From contig CALSSA010000001.1 of the NCBI GenBank assembly GCA_943788875.1, positions 1 to 64,000 on the forward strand: 64,000 bases of DNA. Reading direction: 5' to 3'. The first letter of the stretch is position 1; each line of letters starts with the position of its first letter. This DNA is from an uncultured Pseudomonadales bacterium. GTDB lineage: Bacteria; Pseudomonadota; Gammaproteobacteria; Pseudomonadales; Porticoccaceae. The translations under genes were made by a program, and so were the position numbers. A model generated the notes under the pieces. That model was not told the origin of the DNA, ran no database searches, and was given only the letters and a program-made list of their open reading frames with translations. Positions 1 through 8,793 of this stretch are shown here, in pieces.

Positions 1-88
1 TACCGTCACACGCGGCAAGCATCTCCAGCAGCCGTATGCCGTAGATAACCCCACTTGATCCAGAAATGCCGATAATAAGTCGCATCAT
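1..88 (-). CDS. ubiX: Flavin prenyltransferase UbiX, N-terminal part only
   Basis: The minus strand encodes the first 29 residues of a protein that runs off the left edge. It begins MMRLIIGISGSSGVIYGIRL, the glycine/serine-rich FMN-binding start typical of UbiX/Pad1. In that family the enzyme makes the prenylated FMN cofactor used by UbiD in ubiquinone synthesis. Two adjacent in-frame ATGs (starts at 88 and 85) are possible; a GGGA sequence lies just upstream. Only the N terminus is visible, so catalytic residues cannot be checked. Confidence 0.8.
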   Translation of the reverse strand, partial: MMRLIIGISGSSGVIYGIRLLEMLAACDG

Positions 89-177
89 GTGTCCCTGCCT
101 ATTGAGGGGCTATTTTGCCCTGTTTATCAGCTTGGTAAAAGCCCAAGTAGGATCCTTTCGCCCAAGTTTACCCCGAA

Positions 178-1854
178 TCAAACAGTCTTGGCTTTTTCCT
201 CGGCCTTGAGGTCTTTACGCAATACTTTGCCCACGTTGGTCATAGGCAATTCATCGCGGAACTCGACAAACTTGGGTACTTTGTAGCCAGCCATCTGCTC
301 TTTGCAGTAGGATATTACATTATCTGCGTTAAGGTCTGGATTGGTACTGACCACAAACATTTTGACCACTTCACCGGCTTTGCTGTCAGCCACACCAATG
401 GCAGCACATTGGGCTACATCAGGGTGCTGAGTTAGCGCCTGTTCAAGTTCATTGGGGTAGACATTAAAACCGGAGACAATAATCATATCTTTGAGGCGAT
501 CAACGATTTTGATATAACCTTCTTCATCGACTTTAACGATATCGCCGGTATGCAACCAGCCATCAACAATCACTTCTGCGGTCTGCTCTTCACGACCCCA
601 GTAGCCAGCCATGACCTGATCACCACGCACACAGAGCTCCCCAATACCCTCAACTTCTTGCTCAACACCTTCCTCATTCACCACCTTGATCTCGGTACCG
701 GCAATAGGAATACCTGCATAGCCAATCTTTTCGTGGCCGGGAGGGTTCATAGAAATCACTGGCGATGATTCCGTCATGCCATAGCCTTCAGCAATCACAC
801 AGCCAGTAGCCCGCTGCCAATCCAGAGCCACAGAATCCATTAGTGCCATACCGCCAGACAATGTTAATCGCAGGTTGGAAAAATCTAATCGCAGGAAGTC
901 TTTGTTCTGCATCAGGGCTACAAACAGGGAGTTAAGCCCGCAGAAAATATCAAATTTAGTGTTCTTGATTGCATTGACAAACTGCGGAATATTGCGTGGG
1001 TCTGGTATAAGTACGCAATGCCCTTTGGTGGCTGGCATCAGCCCCAGGCATAGAGAAAAAGCATAGATATGATAGAGCGGCAGTGGTGCCACAGTGGTGG
1101 AATATTCGATCGGGGTATCCAGATTAGAGATCACATCCAGTGACTGGGCCACATTGGACATAATGGTTTTCTGGGTCAGCATCACACCTTTGGAGGCACC
1201 AGTGGTACCGCCGGTATATTGCAGCGCTGTAATATCATCTGGTTTAGCCCTGTGGACACTGTAATTGCTGCTTCCGGTCAACAGCTTGGGGAATGCAATC
1301 CAGTCACCTTTGGGCAATGAGGGCCGTTTGCCTACCAGCAACATCGCAGCACCCAGCAGCATCTGGCGTGGCTGGGACAACAGATCTATAGGGCGAGTGA
1401 CCACCACATGCTTGATATTGGTGCTGGGCAGTGCCTCAGTCAGAGTCTCAAGGAAGGCATCCAGTACCACCACGGCTTTCACATTAGCATCATTAAACTG
1501 GTGCACCAGCTCTCGAACCGTATACATGGGGTTGGTGTTGACCACGACCAGGCCCAACTTCCAAGCCGCGATCACGACCACTGGATACTGAGTCAGGTTA
1601 GGCAGTTGAACAGCAATTCGATCGCCGGGTACCAACTTGAGCTGCTTTTGAAAATAACTGGCAACGCGGCGGGCCAACTGGTCCACCTCTCCATAGCTCA
1701 ATGTCTGGCCAAGGCAGGTAAAGGCCGGGCTCTGATTTGCTTGAGTAACCGACTGGTTCCACAATTCAAGCAGCGACCGGGCAGATAAATCCGGCTGCTT
1801 TGCCGACAGCCCCACTCTCTTTTGCGCTTTCTTTACCGCGTCTTGAACCTTCAT
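178..1854 (-). CDS. fadD: Long-chain fatty-acid--CoA ligase (FadD-like)
   Basis: This is a 558-residue acyl-adenylate-forming enzyme expected to activate long-chain fatty acids to acyl-CoA at the inner membrane, feeding beta-oxidation. The full set of ANL-superfamily motifs is present: YTGGTTG near 213-219 (ATP-binding P-loop), GYGMTES near 357-363, GWLHTGD near 432-438, DRLKDMIIVSGFNVYP near 452-467, and a C-terminal GKVLRKDL with the adenylation lysine near 543. Length matches bacterial FadD (about 560). It is a single gene on the minus strand, 90 bp downstream of ubiX in gene order, with a weak ribosome-binding site. Which chain length or isoenzyme role (FadD1 or FadD2 type) applies cannot be decided from sequence. 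Confidence 0.9.
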   Translation of the reverse strand: MKVQDAVKKAQKRVGLSAKQPDLSARSLLELWNQSVTQANQSPAFTCLGQTLSYGEVDQLARRVASYFQKQLKLVPGDRIAVQLPNLTQYPVVVIAAWKLGLVVVNTNPMYTVRELVHQFNDANVKAVVVLDAFLETLTEALPSTNIKHVVVTRPIDLLSQPRQMLLGAAMLLVGKRPSLPKGDWIAFPKLLTGSSNYSVHRAKPDDITALQYTGGTTGASKGVMLTQKTIMSNVAQSLDVISNLDTPIEYSTTVAPLPLYHIYAFSLCLGLMPATKGHCVLIPDPRNIPQFVNAIKNTKFDIFCGLNSLFVALMQNKDFLRLDFSNLRLTLSGGMALMDSVALDWQRATGCVIAEGYGMTESSPVISMNPPGHEKIGYAGIPIAGTEIKVVNEEGVEQEVEGIGELCVRGDQVMAGYWGREEQTAEVIVDGWLHTGDIVKVDEEGYIKIVDRLKDMIIVSGFNVYPNELEQALTQHPDVAQCAAIGVADSKAGEVVKMFVVSTNPDLNADNVISYCKEQMAGYKVPKFVEFRDELPMTNVGKVLRKDLKAEEKAKTV

Positions 1855-1896
1855 CTTAAATCATCCAAATTTTAATAATTATTATGTCGAAAACTT

Positions 1897-3072
1897 TTAT
1901 CTAGACAGCAGCGCCATGCCTTTTTCAAGGCCAGCCAATGTCATCGGAAACATTTTATCCTCAACCAGCTCTTTAAGCATCTGAATTGAAGGTGTGTACT
2001 CCCAGTATTTTTCCTGCACAGGGTTAATCCAGATTAACTTGTCGTAGGTCTCTGCCATGCGCTGCATCCACACCGCGCCAGACTCTTCGTTGTGATATTC
2101 AACACTGCCACCGGGACTGGTCACTTCATAGGGCGCCATGCTGGCATCACCCACATAGATCACCTTGTAGTCCGAGGAATATTTGTTGAGCAAATCAAAG
2201 GTCGATATCTGCTCGTCACGGCGGCGATGATTATCTTTCCAAACATAGTCATACATGCAGTTGTGGAAATAGAAATATTCAAGATGCTTAAACTCTGTTT
2301 TAGCCGCCGAAAACAACTCCTCACAGAGTCGCACATAGGGGTCCATAGAACCGCCCACGTCAAAAAAGATCAGCACCTTCACGGCATTGTGCCGCTCGGG
2401 CACCATTTTAATATCCAGATAACCGGCATTGCGCGCTGTACTGCCAATGGTGTCATCCAGATCCAGCTGATCCGCTGAACCTTCGCGGGCAAATTTGCGC
2501 AGGCGGCGCAGAGCCACTTTGATATTGCGCGTGCCAATTTCAACCGAATCATCTAGATCCTGATACTGGCGCTCGTCCCACACCTTGACTGCAGTGCCTT
2601 TGCCACCGGGTCCGCCAATACGGATACCCTCGGGGTTAAAACCACCGTGTCCGAAGGGCGATGTACCATTGGTACCCACCCATTTATTACCGCCTTCATG
2701 ACGCTCTTTTTGCTCTTCGAGGCGTTTCTTAAACTCCTCAATCAATTTCTCCAGACCACCGAGACTTTCGATTTTAGCTTTCTCTTCCTCGGTAAAGTGC
2801 TTTTCGAACTCCTGGCGCAACCAATCCTCTGGAATCAAGGCTTCAATAATACCGTCGATATTTTCCAAATTCTTAAAGTAAGCACCAAAGGCTTTATCAA
2901 AGCGGTCGTAAAACTTTTCATCCTTGACCATCACCGTGCGGGCCAGCAGATAGAAATCATCGATCGAGCCAAAGGCGAGCCGATTTTCCATCGCATTGAG
3001 CAAATCCAGCAGCTCACGGATGGACACCGGTACCTTGGCTTTCTTGAGCGTATAGAAAAAGTTAATCAGCAT
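1897..3072 (-). CDS. VWA-domain protein, CoxE-like, partner of MoxR ATPase
   Basis: This 391-residue protein has a C-terminal von Willebrand A domain with a metal-site motif DVGGS near 238-242 in place of the classical DxSxS. The N-terminal half is helical and charged, with a glycine-rich linker around 127-160. It begins 12 bp after the stop of the MoxR gene, so the two are almost certainly co-transcribed. MoxR ATPases paired with VWA proteins are known as chaperone-like systems that mature metalloenzymes or protein complexes; CoxE is the analogue in CO-dehydrogenase clusters. No client gene is visible here, so the target is unknown. No signal peptide is seen, which suggests a cytoplasmic location. 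Confidence 0.85.
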   Translation of the reverse strand: MLINFFYTLKKAKVPVSIRELLDLLNAMENRLAFGSIDDFYLLARTVMVKDEKFYDRFDKAFGAYFKNLENIDGIIEALIPEDWLRQEFEKHFTEEEKAKIESLGGLEKLIEEFKKRLEEQKERHEGGNKWVGTNGTSPFGHGGFNPEGIRIGGPGGKGTAVKVWDERQYQDLDDSVEIGTRNIKVALRRLRKFAREGSADQLDLDDTIGSTARNAGYLDIKMVPERHNAVKVLIFFDVGGSMDPYVRLCEELFSAAKTEFKHLEYFYFHNCMYDYVWKDNHRRRDEQISTFDLLNKYSSDYKVIYVGDASMAPYEVTSPGGSVEYHNEESGAVWMQRMAETYDKLIWINPVQEKYWEYTPSIQMLKELVEDKMFPMTLAGLEKGMALLSR

Positions 3073-3084
3073 GGCAACAGCTTA

Positions 3085-3930
3085 TTATTGTGCGGCGCGG
3101 CGGGTCATAAAGGCCAGTCGCTCCAGCAGATGCACATCCTGCTCATTCTTTAACAGCGCGCCGTACAGTGGCGGGATTGCTTTGGTGGGGTCGCGGTTGG
3201 TCAGAATATCTTCAGGGATATCATCGGACATCACCAGTTTTAACCAGTCCACCAACTCAGAGGTTGAAGGCTTTTTCTTGAGGCCCGGAATCTTGCGCAC
3301 ATCAAAGAAAATATCCAGTGCTTCATCGACTAGAGTCTTTTTAATCTTGGGGAAATGCACGTCGACAATGCGTTGCATGGTCATGCGATCTGGGAAGTTA
3401 ATAAAGTGGAAGAAGCAGCGACGCAAAAATGCATCGGGCAGCTCTTTTTCATTGTTACTGGTGATAATAACAATCGGGCGCCGCACTGCCTTAACCGTTT
3501 CGCCAGTTTCATAAACATGGAATTCCATCTTATCCAGTTCCAGCAGCAAGTCATTGGGGAATTCAATATCCGCTTTGTCGATCTCATCGATCAGCAGCAC
3601 AACCTGCTCATCCGCCGTAAAAGCTTCCCACAGCTTGCCCTTTTTAATGTAGTTGGCAATATCATGAACCTTATCGCTACCCAACTGCGAGTCGCGTAGA
3701 CGAGATACAGCATCATACTCATACAGGCCCTGCTGAGCCTTAGTGGTCGACTTAATATGCCAGGATAATAGTGGCATACCTAAAGACTTGGCAACTTCTT
3801 CCGCCAGCAATGTTTTACCTGTGCCAGGCTCACCTTTAATCAACAGCGGGCGCTGCAATGTCACTGCGGCGTTTACCGCCATCTGTAGCTCTTCTGTGGC
3901 TACATAGTTATCAGTACCAGTAAATTTCAT
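3085..3930 (-). CDS. MoxR-family AAA+ ATPase
   Basis: This is a 281-residue AAA+ ATPase of the MoxR type. The Walker A motif GEPGTGKT lies near 33-40 and the Walker B motif LLIDEID near 112-118, followed by a sensor-1 region with TSNN. I chose the ATG giving MKFTGTDNYV rather than the GTG 15 bp upstream, because close family members start at this point and the extra residues look non-conserved. It is the first gene of a two-gene operon with the CoxE-like VWA protein. Family knowledge suggests ATP-driven remodelling of a partner protein or metal cofactor insertion; the client is not evident. Confidence 0.87.
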   Translation of the reverse strand: MKFTGTDNYVATEELQMAVNAAVTLQRPLLIKGEPGTGKTLLAEEVAKSLGMPLLSWHIKSTTKAQQGLYEYDAVSRLRDSQLGSDKVHDIANYIKKGKLWEAFTADEQVVLLIDEIDKADIEFPNDLLLELDKMEFHVYETGETVKAVRRPIVIITSNNEKELPDAFLRRCFFHFINFPDRMTMQRIVDVHFPKIKKTLVDEALDIFFDVRKIPGLKKKPSTSELVDWLKLVMSDDIPEDILTNRDPTKAIPPLYGALLKNEQDVHLLERLAFMTRRAAQ

Positions 3931-4151
3931 AGTCTTTAGATCCACTTATATAGGTTTAATAGTCTGTTCAGCCAAGCATAATAATCTAATCGGCCGATTG
4001 TTTTAATAGAAATATGCCCAAAAGCCGGGCAAAATCGCGAATATTGGCAGTTTATATGACCAAACAGTTTTCTTTTACCGAGAAAGCATTCCACTCTAAA
4101 AGCTGCGCTGTTAGCATGGTCTAATATCAGCAAAACTTTAAAGGGGCGCAA

Positions 4152-5690
4152 ATGAACACCGTATCGCAACGATCGACTGACTTTATGGGCCACCCCAAAG
4201 GCCTGTATATCTGCTTTGCCACCGAATTCTGGGAGCGCTTCTCGTTCTACGGCATGAAGTACCTGCTGCTGTTATACCTGACTAAATATCATCTTTTCAC
4301 CGATTCAATGGGCCTGGATGTGCTGGCCAGCTATGCCGCCATGGTCTATGCCATGCCGGTGGTCGGCGGACTGCTGGCAGATCGCTATCTGGGCATGCGC
4401 AAATCAGTGACCTTTGGTGGCTGCATGTTGGTGCTCGGCCATCTGGGCATGGCCTATGAGGGTCAGCAGGCATTTGTACAGGGTGAGACGGTGATTCGCG
4501 ACAATGCCGCGCTAGATATTTTCTACCTATCCCTGTCATTGATTATTATTGGTGTTGGCTTTCTAAAACCCAATATTTCCACCATTGTCGGCAAGCTTTA
4601 TGAGGACAATGACCCACGCCGGGACTCAGGTTTTACCATCTTCTATATGGGTATCAATATGGGCGCCCTCTTCGCCACATTACTGTGCGGCTATCTGGGT
4701 GAAACCTACGGCTGGGGCTACGGCTTTGGCGCTGCAGGCATCGGCATGGCCTTTGGTCTGCTGGTTTTTCAGGCTGGCCAAAACCATTTGCAGGGCCATG
4801 CAGAACCCCATGATCCCGCCCTGCTCAAACAGCGCTCAATGATTGGGGTCAGCAAAGAATGGGCTATCTATCTTGCCGCCATCGCCTCAGTAGCGCTGAT
4901 CTGGAATATGGTTCAGCACAGCCACAGAGTGGAGTGGCTGCTCAATGGCTTGAGCCTTGCGGTGATCTCCTGGCTAATCTTCTTTGTGCTAAAAAAATGT
5001 GATGCTGTGGAGCGAGGCCGCCTAATCGTAATGATGGTGCTGATCTTCTCCACCGTGGTGTTTTGGGCGCTGTTTGAACAGTCTGCCGCTTCCATGACCT
5101 TATTTGCCGATCGAGTAACAGACCGCGCACTGTTTGGCGTAGATCTTAGCGCCAGCCAATACGGCTCATTTAATGCTGCGTTTATTATTCTGCTGGCACC
5201 ATTGTTTGCTTCAGCCTGGATCCTTCTAGGGCGACGGGGCTGGGAGCCCAGTACACCAGTCAAATTTGGCATCGGCATTATCTTTGCCGGACTCGGCTTT
5301 GGTGCTCTAATGATCGGCGCTGCCAACACTAATGAAACTGGCCTGGTATTCGGCTGGTGGCTGGTATTGGCCTATTTGCTGCATACCATGGGTGAACTAT
5401 GCCTCTCACCTGTTGGCCTGTCTGCAGTCACCAAACTGTCAGTGCCGCGTATTGTCGGCCTGATGATGGGTACCTGGTTTCTGGCCACGGCCTATTCCGA
5501 GTTTGTTGCCGCCCAGCTATCAAAAATTGCCGCCATAGATAACGCTGCCACTGAAACTATTGATACAGCCGCTGCACTGGCCAGTTACAACGAGCTATTT
5601 ACCTTTCTGTTTTATATTGGCTGTGGGGTAGGTATCTTTATGCTGCTGATCTCGCCACTGCTGAAAAAGCATATGCACGGCATTCACTAA
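4152..5690 (+). CDS. Proton-dependent oligopeptide transporter (POT/PTR family)
   Basis: This 512-residue polytopic inner-membrane protein has about 12-14 hydrophobic segments. The POT signature ERFSFYGMKYLLLLYLTKY lies near residues 26-44, just before the second helix, and includes the E(R)F(Y)YG-type proton-coupling motif. The family imports di- and tripeptides with protons (DtpA/DtpB relatives). An 'aaaggggcg' Shine-Dalgarno precedes the ATG. It is transcribed alone, divergently from the MoxR gene, and is followed by a strong intrinsic terminator. With the Opp importer at 13-18 kb, this indicates good peptide-scavenging capacity. Confidence 0.93.
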   Translation: MNTVSQRSTDFMGHPKGLYICFATEFWERFSFYGMKYLLLLYLTKYHLFTDSMGLDVLASYAAMVYAMPVVGGLLADRYLGMRKSVTFGGCMLVLGHLGMAYEGQQAFVQGETVIRDNAALDIFYLSLSLIIIGVGFLKPNISTIVGKLYEDNDPRRDSGFTIFYMGINMGALFATLLCGYLGETYGWGYGFGAAGIGMAFGLLVFQAGQNHLQGHAEPHDPALLKQRSMIGVSKEWAIYLAAIASVALIWNMVQHSHRVEWLLNGLSLAVISWLIFFVLKKCDAVERGRLIVMMVLIFSTVVFWALFEQSAASMTLFADRVTDRALFGVDLSASQYGSFNAAFIILLAPLFASAWILLGRRGWEPSTPVKFGIGIIFAGLGFGALMIGAANTNETGLVFGWWLVLAYLLHTMGELCLSPVGLSAVTKLSVPRIVGLMMGTWFLATAYSEFVAAQLSKIAAIDNAATETIDTAAALASYNELFTFLFYIGCGVGIFMLLISPLLKKHMHGIH

Positions 5691-5697
5691 AACAAAA

Positions 5698-5735
5698 AAA
5701 AGCAGGTGCCCTGATCTGGGCATCTGCTTTACTTT
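5698..5735 (+). terminator. Intrinsic terminator after the POT transporter gene
   Basis: A hairpin with stem AGCAGGTGCCC / GGGCATCTGCT (one G-T pair) and a 6-nt loop lies 9 bp after the transporter stop, followed by a T-rich stretch. A run of A's on the left side means it may also work on the minus strand. Confidence 0.85.
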
Positions 5736-5871
5736 TCTGTTTTTAATCTTACGACTTGTATTTTACTTCAGCCCAAGGAGAACTTTCGGCATTTTAGCTG
5801 TCATATAGGACAGGCTATGCAGCCTTGCATGATTTCATATTTTGGGTCCCCCGCTGGACAAGGAGAAAATA

Positions 5872-5964
5872 ATGAAAACAGAACTACTACATCCTATTCT
5901 GCTGGTCATCACTATTTATATGGCCCCTATCATGCTGCTCACTGCAGTGATTACTGCTTCCTGA
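5872..5964 (+). CDS. 30-residue hydrophobic small protein
   Basis: A short ORF of 30 codons begins with ATG 6 bp after a near-consensus ribosome-binding site (AAGGAGAA). The product has a short polar start (MKTELLHP) followed by one hydrophobic stretch of about 20 residues, as expected for a single-pass inner-membrane microprotein. It lies between the transporter terminator and the convergent flavoprotein gene, so it would be transcribed from its own promoter in 5736-5871. I do not recognise it as CydX, KdpF or another known small membrane subunit. The strong ribosome-binding site and clean TM profile are the evidence; no homology can be claimed. Confidence 0.55.
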   Translation: MKTELLHPILLVITIYMAPIMLLTAVITAS

Positions 5965-5992
5965 CAAAGGCCAGAGAGCAAACTCAGCTGGG

Positions 5993-7630
5993 TTAAAGCA
6001 CCACACCAGATTTAATCTTCTTGAGTAAGTCGCCGGCTCCGCGCATGCCCACCACTGACATGGCAGTAATCATGCCCGCCATCAGCGCGCCTACAACACC
6101 GCAACTGACCACATCCTGGCCAGTCAAATACAGCCCGGATAACTTGGTGGTTGGCTTTAACCAGTCCTGTTCAAAGCGTTCTTTGGTATGGGCCAAACCA
6201 TAGGCCTGACCATGCTCATAGCGACAGAAATGGCTGGTGGACAATGGCGTCGACACCTCTGAATAATCAATTTTTCCCTCAAGATGGGGCATCTGCTTAT
6301 ACAGCGCCGCCAGCATGCGCTCGGAGAGATCTTGCTTGAGCGCTTCGTAATCATCCCCGCGTTTGCCCCAGGTTTTATCTGCCCATTGGCGATACTGCTC
6401 GTAATCGCAGGGGCCGGAGACGATTTCAATGGTCGAGCGGCCGGGATAGCGACGCTGAAAATCCGGATCCTTGGCCGAAGGAAAGGACACATAGACCAGT
6501 GGCAATGGCGCATTGGGGTCCGCTCGCAGAGCAGCCACATTATCATCATGATGCTGATCCAGATAGATCCACAGATTTGTTTTTGGTAACTGCAGTTCTT
6601 CCGCAGTGCCTTTTAGACCTATATACATGCCTACATGGGACATCGAGCGCTGCAATGCTGTGGCCTTCTCAATATACCCCAGCTTCTCACTCACCGGCTG
6701 AGGCAACAGCTTGGAAAAGGTATTAACCACACCAGCGTTGCTGATTACCGTAGGGGCATAGAGACAATGGCCATCAACCATTTTGACTCCGACGGCAGTA
6801 TTCTTTTCCACCAGAATTTCCTCCACATCGGCATAGGTAAATACATCACCACCAGAGGCCTGAACCTGCGGAATAATCGTTTCAGCAATTTTCGATGCTC
6901 CACCAACAGGATAAAAACCGCCATTAAAATAATGACCGGCAATTAGCGCATGCATAAGAAAGGTTGATTCTTTTGGCGGGCAACCATGGTCGCCCCACTG
7001 ACCGCACAGCACTGCAATCAGCTTTTCATTATCGGTCAGACCCTTAAGCACATTGTAGGAGGTATCCAGCGCATAGTCGGGCAACTTGTTCTTGCTGGAC
7101 AACGACATCAGCTTGCCAACCATATTGGGCATGGCTTTTAGCTGACTAATATTGCCCATAAACTTGCCAGTCTTTAGCACCAGCTCCACATACTCATCAA
7201 TAGCATCAGCTTCATCGGGGAACTGCTGCTTGAGGCTGTGCTTAAAATTCTCTTTGCCGGAGACAAAATCAAACTGCTCATCGCCAAGAATAATCCGATC
7301 ATAGACAGGGTCCATCTCCGCCCATTCCAGCTTGCCGCCACTGATATAATCAAATAGACCGCGCCCTGTACTCTTGCGTCCCATATCGCCGATATAGTGC
7401 ACCCCCACATCCCATTCATAGCCATTGCGCTCATAGGCATGGGTAAAGCCACCAGCAGTGTAATGCTGTTCCAGCACAATCACTTTTTTGCCCATCTGGC
7501 TGAGTAGTGCAGCGGCAGTTAAGCCACCTATACCAGAGCCAATCACAATGGCATCGTAGTTATCGTCGACGCGCTCGGCGCGATAGCGCTTGCCGATGCG
7601 CAGGGTGCTGGCAGCTACTTTCTGAGTCAT
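5993..7630 (-). CDS. Retinol-saturase / phytoene-desaturase-like FAD-dependent oxidoreductase
   Basis: This 545-residue flavoprotein has an N-terminal Rossmann motif (GSGIGGLTAAALLSQMGKKV, residues 31-50) followed by an acidic VLEQ turn for FAD ribose and the AGGFTHAYERNGYEWDVGVHY segment shared by all-trans-retinol 13,14-reductases and carotenoid desaturases. The C terminus has the usual G-[LV]-Y-L-TG-Q-D motif (LSGLYLTGQDV) closing the FAD site. No carotenoid or rhodopsin gene is nearby, so the substrate is open: a polyene, isoprenoid or other lipid is possible. The downstream membrane-protein gene (7661-8044) lies immediately upstream in transcription order and may be co-transcribed with it (30 bp gap). 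Confidence 0.85.
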   Translation of the reverse strand: MTQKVAASTLRIGKRYRAERVDDNYDAIVIGSGIGGLTAAALLSQMGKKVIVLEQHYTAGGFTHAYERNGYEWDVGVHYIGDMGRKSTGRGLFDYISGGKLEWAEMDPVYDRIILGDEQFDFVSGKENFKHSLKQQFPDEADAIDEYVELVLKTGKFMGNISQLKAMPNMVGKLMSLSSKNKLPDYALDTSYNVLKGLTDNEKLIAVLCGQWGDHGCPPKESTFLMHALIAGHYFNGGFYPVGGASKIAETIIPQVQASGGDVFTYADVEEILVEKNTAVGVKMVDGHCLYAPTVISNAGVVNTFSKLLPQPVSEKLGYIEKATALQRSMSHVGMYIGLKGTAEELQLPKTNLWIYLDQHHDDNVAALRADPNAPLPLVYVSFPSAKDPDFQRRYPGRSTIEIVSGPCDYEQYRQWADKTWGKRGDDYEALKQDLSERMLAALYKQMPHLEGKIDYSEVSTPLSTSHFCRYEHGQAYGLAHTKERFEQDWLKPTTKLSGLYLTGQDVVSCGVVGALMAGMITAMSVVGMRGAGDLLKKIKSGVVL

Positions 7631-7660
7631 AGCGGTTCCCTAATACGAGTTTAGTTATTA

Positions 7661-8044
7661 TTATTCTGCTTGCTGAGGGTCTTCTGAACCATCTGTTTTG
7701 GCTGGCTTTTTAAACCGACTCACAATCAGTCGGCTAATAAGATAGAACACAATACTGATTACACTAATGGCCATTATCGGCGCCAGCCCACGCTGAAAGC
7801 CCATATCATCGCCAGAAGCCAGCAGCCCTTCGTACAGGCTGACAAAAAATGCAGGTGCTAGATGGGGGTCATCGCGATAGGCTGTTACCGGGGTAAATAG
7901 CGCCACTGTGGCCAGCAGTAAAATAATATGGCGAATAGCGCCAATACCCACTTTGCGCACCAGCAGCCACAGGCAAAATAGCAGACACATGGCACCTAAA
8001 GAATAAGCTACCCAGCCCCATAAATAATTTTCTGCACTATACAT
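7661..8044 (-). CDS. Small inner-membrane protein of unknown function
   Basis: This 127-residue protein has three predicted membrane helices (about residues 8-29, 36-54 and 88-108) and a charged C-terminal tail rich in K, D, E and Q. I do not recognise a named domain. It sits between the ycgN-like gene (14 bp upstream in transcription order) and the flavoprotein gene (30 bp downstream), all on the minus strand, so an operon from ycgL or rnd onward is likely. The sequence between helices 2 and 3 (about 55-87) is probably periplasmic or cytoplasmic loop with conserved-looking RDDP and GDDMGFQRG segments. Confidence 0.65.
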   Translation of the reverse strand: MYSAENYLWGWVAYSLGAMCLLFCLWLLVRKVGIGAIRHIILLLATVALFTPVTAYRDDPHLAPAFFVSLYEGLLASGDDMGFQRGLAPIMAISVISIVFYLISRLIVSRFKKPAKTDGSEDPQQAE

Positions 8045-8058
8045 AACTTACCAACCTG

Positions 8059-8496
8059 CTAATCAACCCACTGAATAATATGATCTTCAATATCATCGTC
8101 ACTCACATTGAGTTCAGACACGATTTTGCCCTGCAGTGAAACACCATAGCTGTGGATAGTCTCTCGGGAGCCACTGATTAAATGATGCCATTCCGGCAAC
8201 GCCTGACCTGCAGCAATCAACCGGTAAGAGCAGCTTTTTGGCAGCCAGGCCAATGAATGAATATTCTCTTGATCGAGTTTGATACAGTCATTGACAACCT
8301 TGTGGCGGCCTTCATAGTCACTGCATCTGCAACTCTCGGTATCAAGTAGCTCGCAGCTGACATTGGTGTAAAAAATCTCGTCGTTATCCACATCCTGCAA
8401 CTTGACCAAACAGCATTTTGCACAGCCATCACAGAGTAACTCCCATTCCTCTGTACTCATTTGCTCAAGGCTTTTTGTCTGCCAGAATTGCGCCAT
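8059..8496 (-). CDS. ycgN: YcgN/UPF0260 family cysteine-cluster protein
   Basis: This 145-residue cytoplasmic protein carries a dense cysteine set near the N terminus (CDGCAKCCLVKL, residues 23-34) and further cysteines around 49, 57 and 71, the pattern of the YcgN/YkgJ zinc- or iron-binding family. WNYGxx-like and CSYR segments in the C-terminal half also fit the family. Its biochemical role is not established. It follows the ycgL gene by 6 bp and that in turn overlaps rnd, an arrangement (rnd-ycgL-ycgN) common in gammaproteobacteria. Confidence 0.88.
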   Translation of the reverse strand: MAQFWQTKSLEQMSTEEWELLCDGCAKCCLVKLQDVDNDEIFYTNVSCELLDTESCRCSDYEGRHKVVNDCIKLDQENIHSLAWLPKSCSYRLIAAGQALPEWHHLISGSRETIHSYGVSLQGKIVSELNVSDDDIEDHIIQWVD

Positions 8497-8502
8497 AACG
8501 GG

Positions 8503-8793
8503 TTACTTCTGCTGCTCATCAAGGGGGTATTTTACCGGCGGCATCTGCAGATAAAAGCCAGTACTATTAAGCTCAGTCATCACCTTATGGATATCGGCGC
8601 GGGCCAGTTTTCTCGACTCGGTTAAGACTAATGTGGTGACCAGTTTTAATACACCAAAGCTCTGCCTCAATGCCTCTGGTATATTTTCCAGCCCATCCTT
8701 GCCTATACTTTTCGGCACATAGAGGTACATCTCGTCTTTCTTGTCACTCTTATAAATATCACAGAGTATTTTGTTGTTTAAGCTCTCAGTCAT
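8503..8793 (-). CDS. ycgL: YcgL-domain protein
   Basis: This 96-residue protein matches the YcgL family: start MTESLNNKILCDIYKS, followed by the DEMYLYVPK strand-turn and a C-terminal PLDEQQK. Structures of the family show a small alpha/beta fold, but function is unknown. The ATG overlaps the end of rnd by 4 bp, implying translational coupling with RNase D. Confidence 0.9.
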   Translation of the reverse strand: MTESLNNKILCDIYKSDKKDEMYLYVPKSIGKDGLENIPEALRQSFGVLKLVTTLVLTESRKLARADIHKVMTELNSTGFYLQMPPVKYPLDEQQK

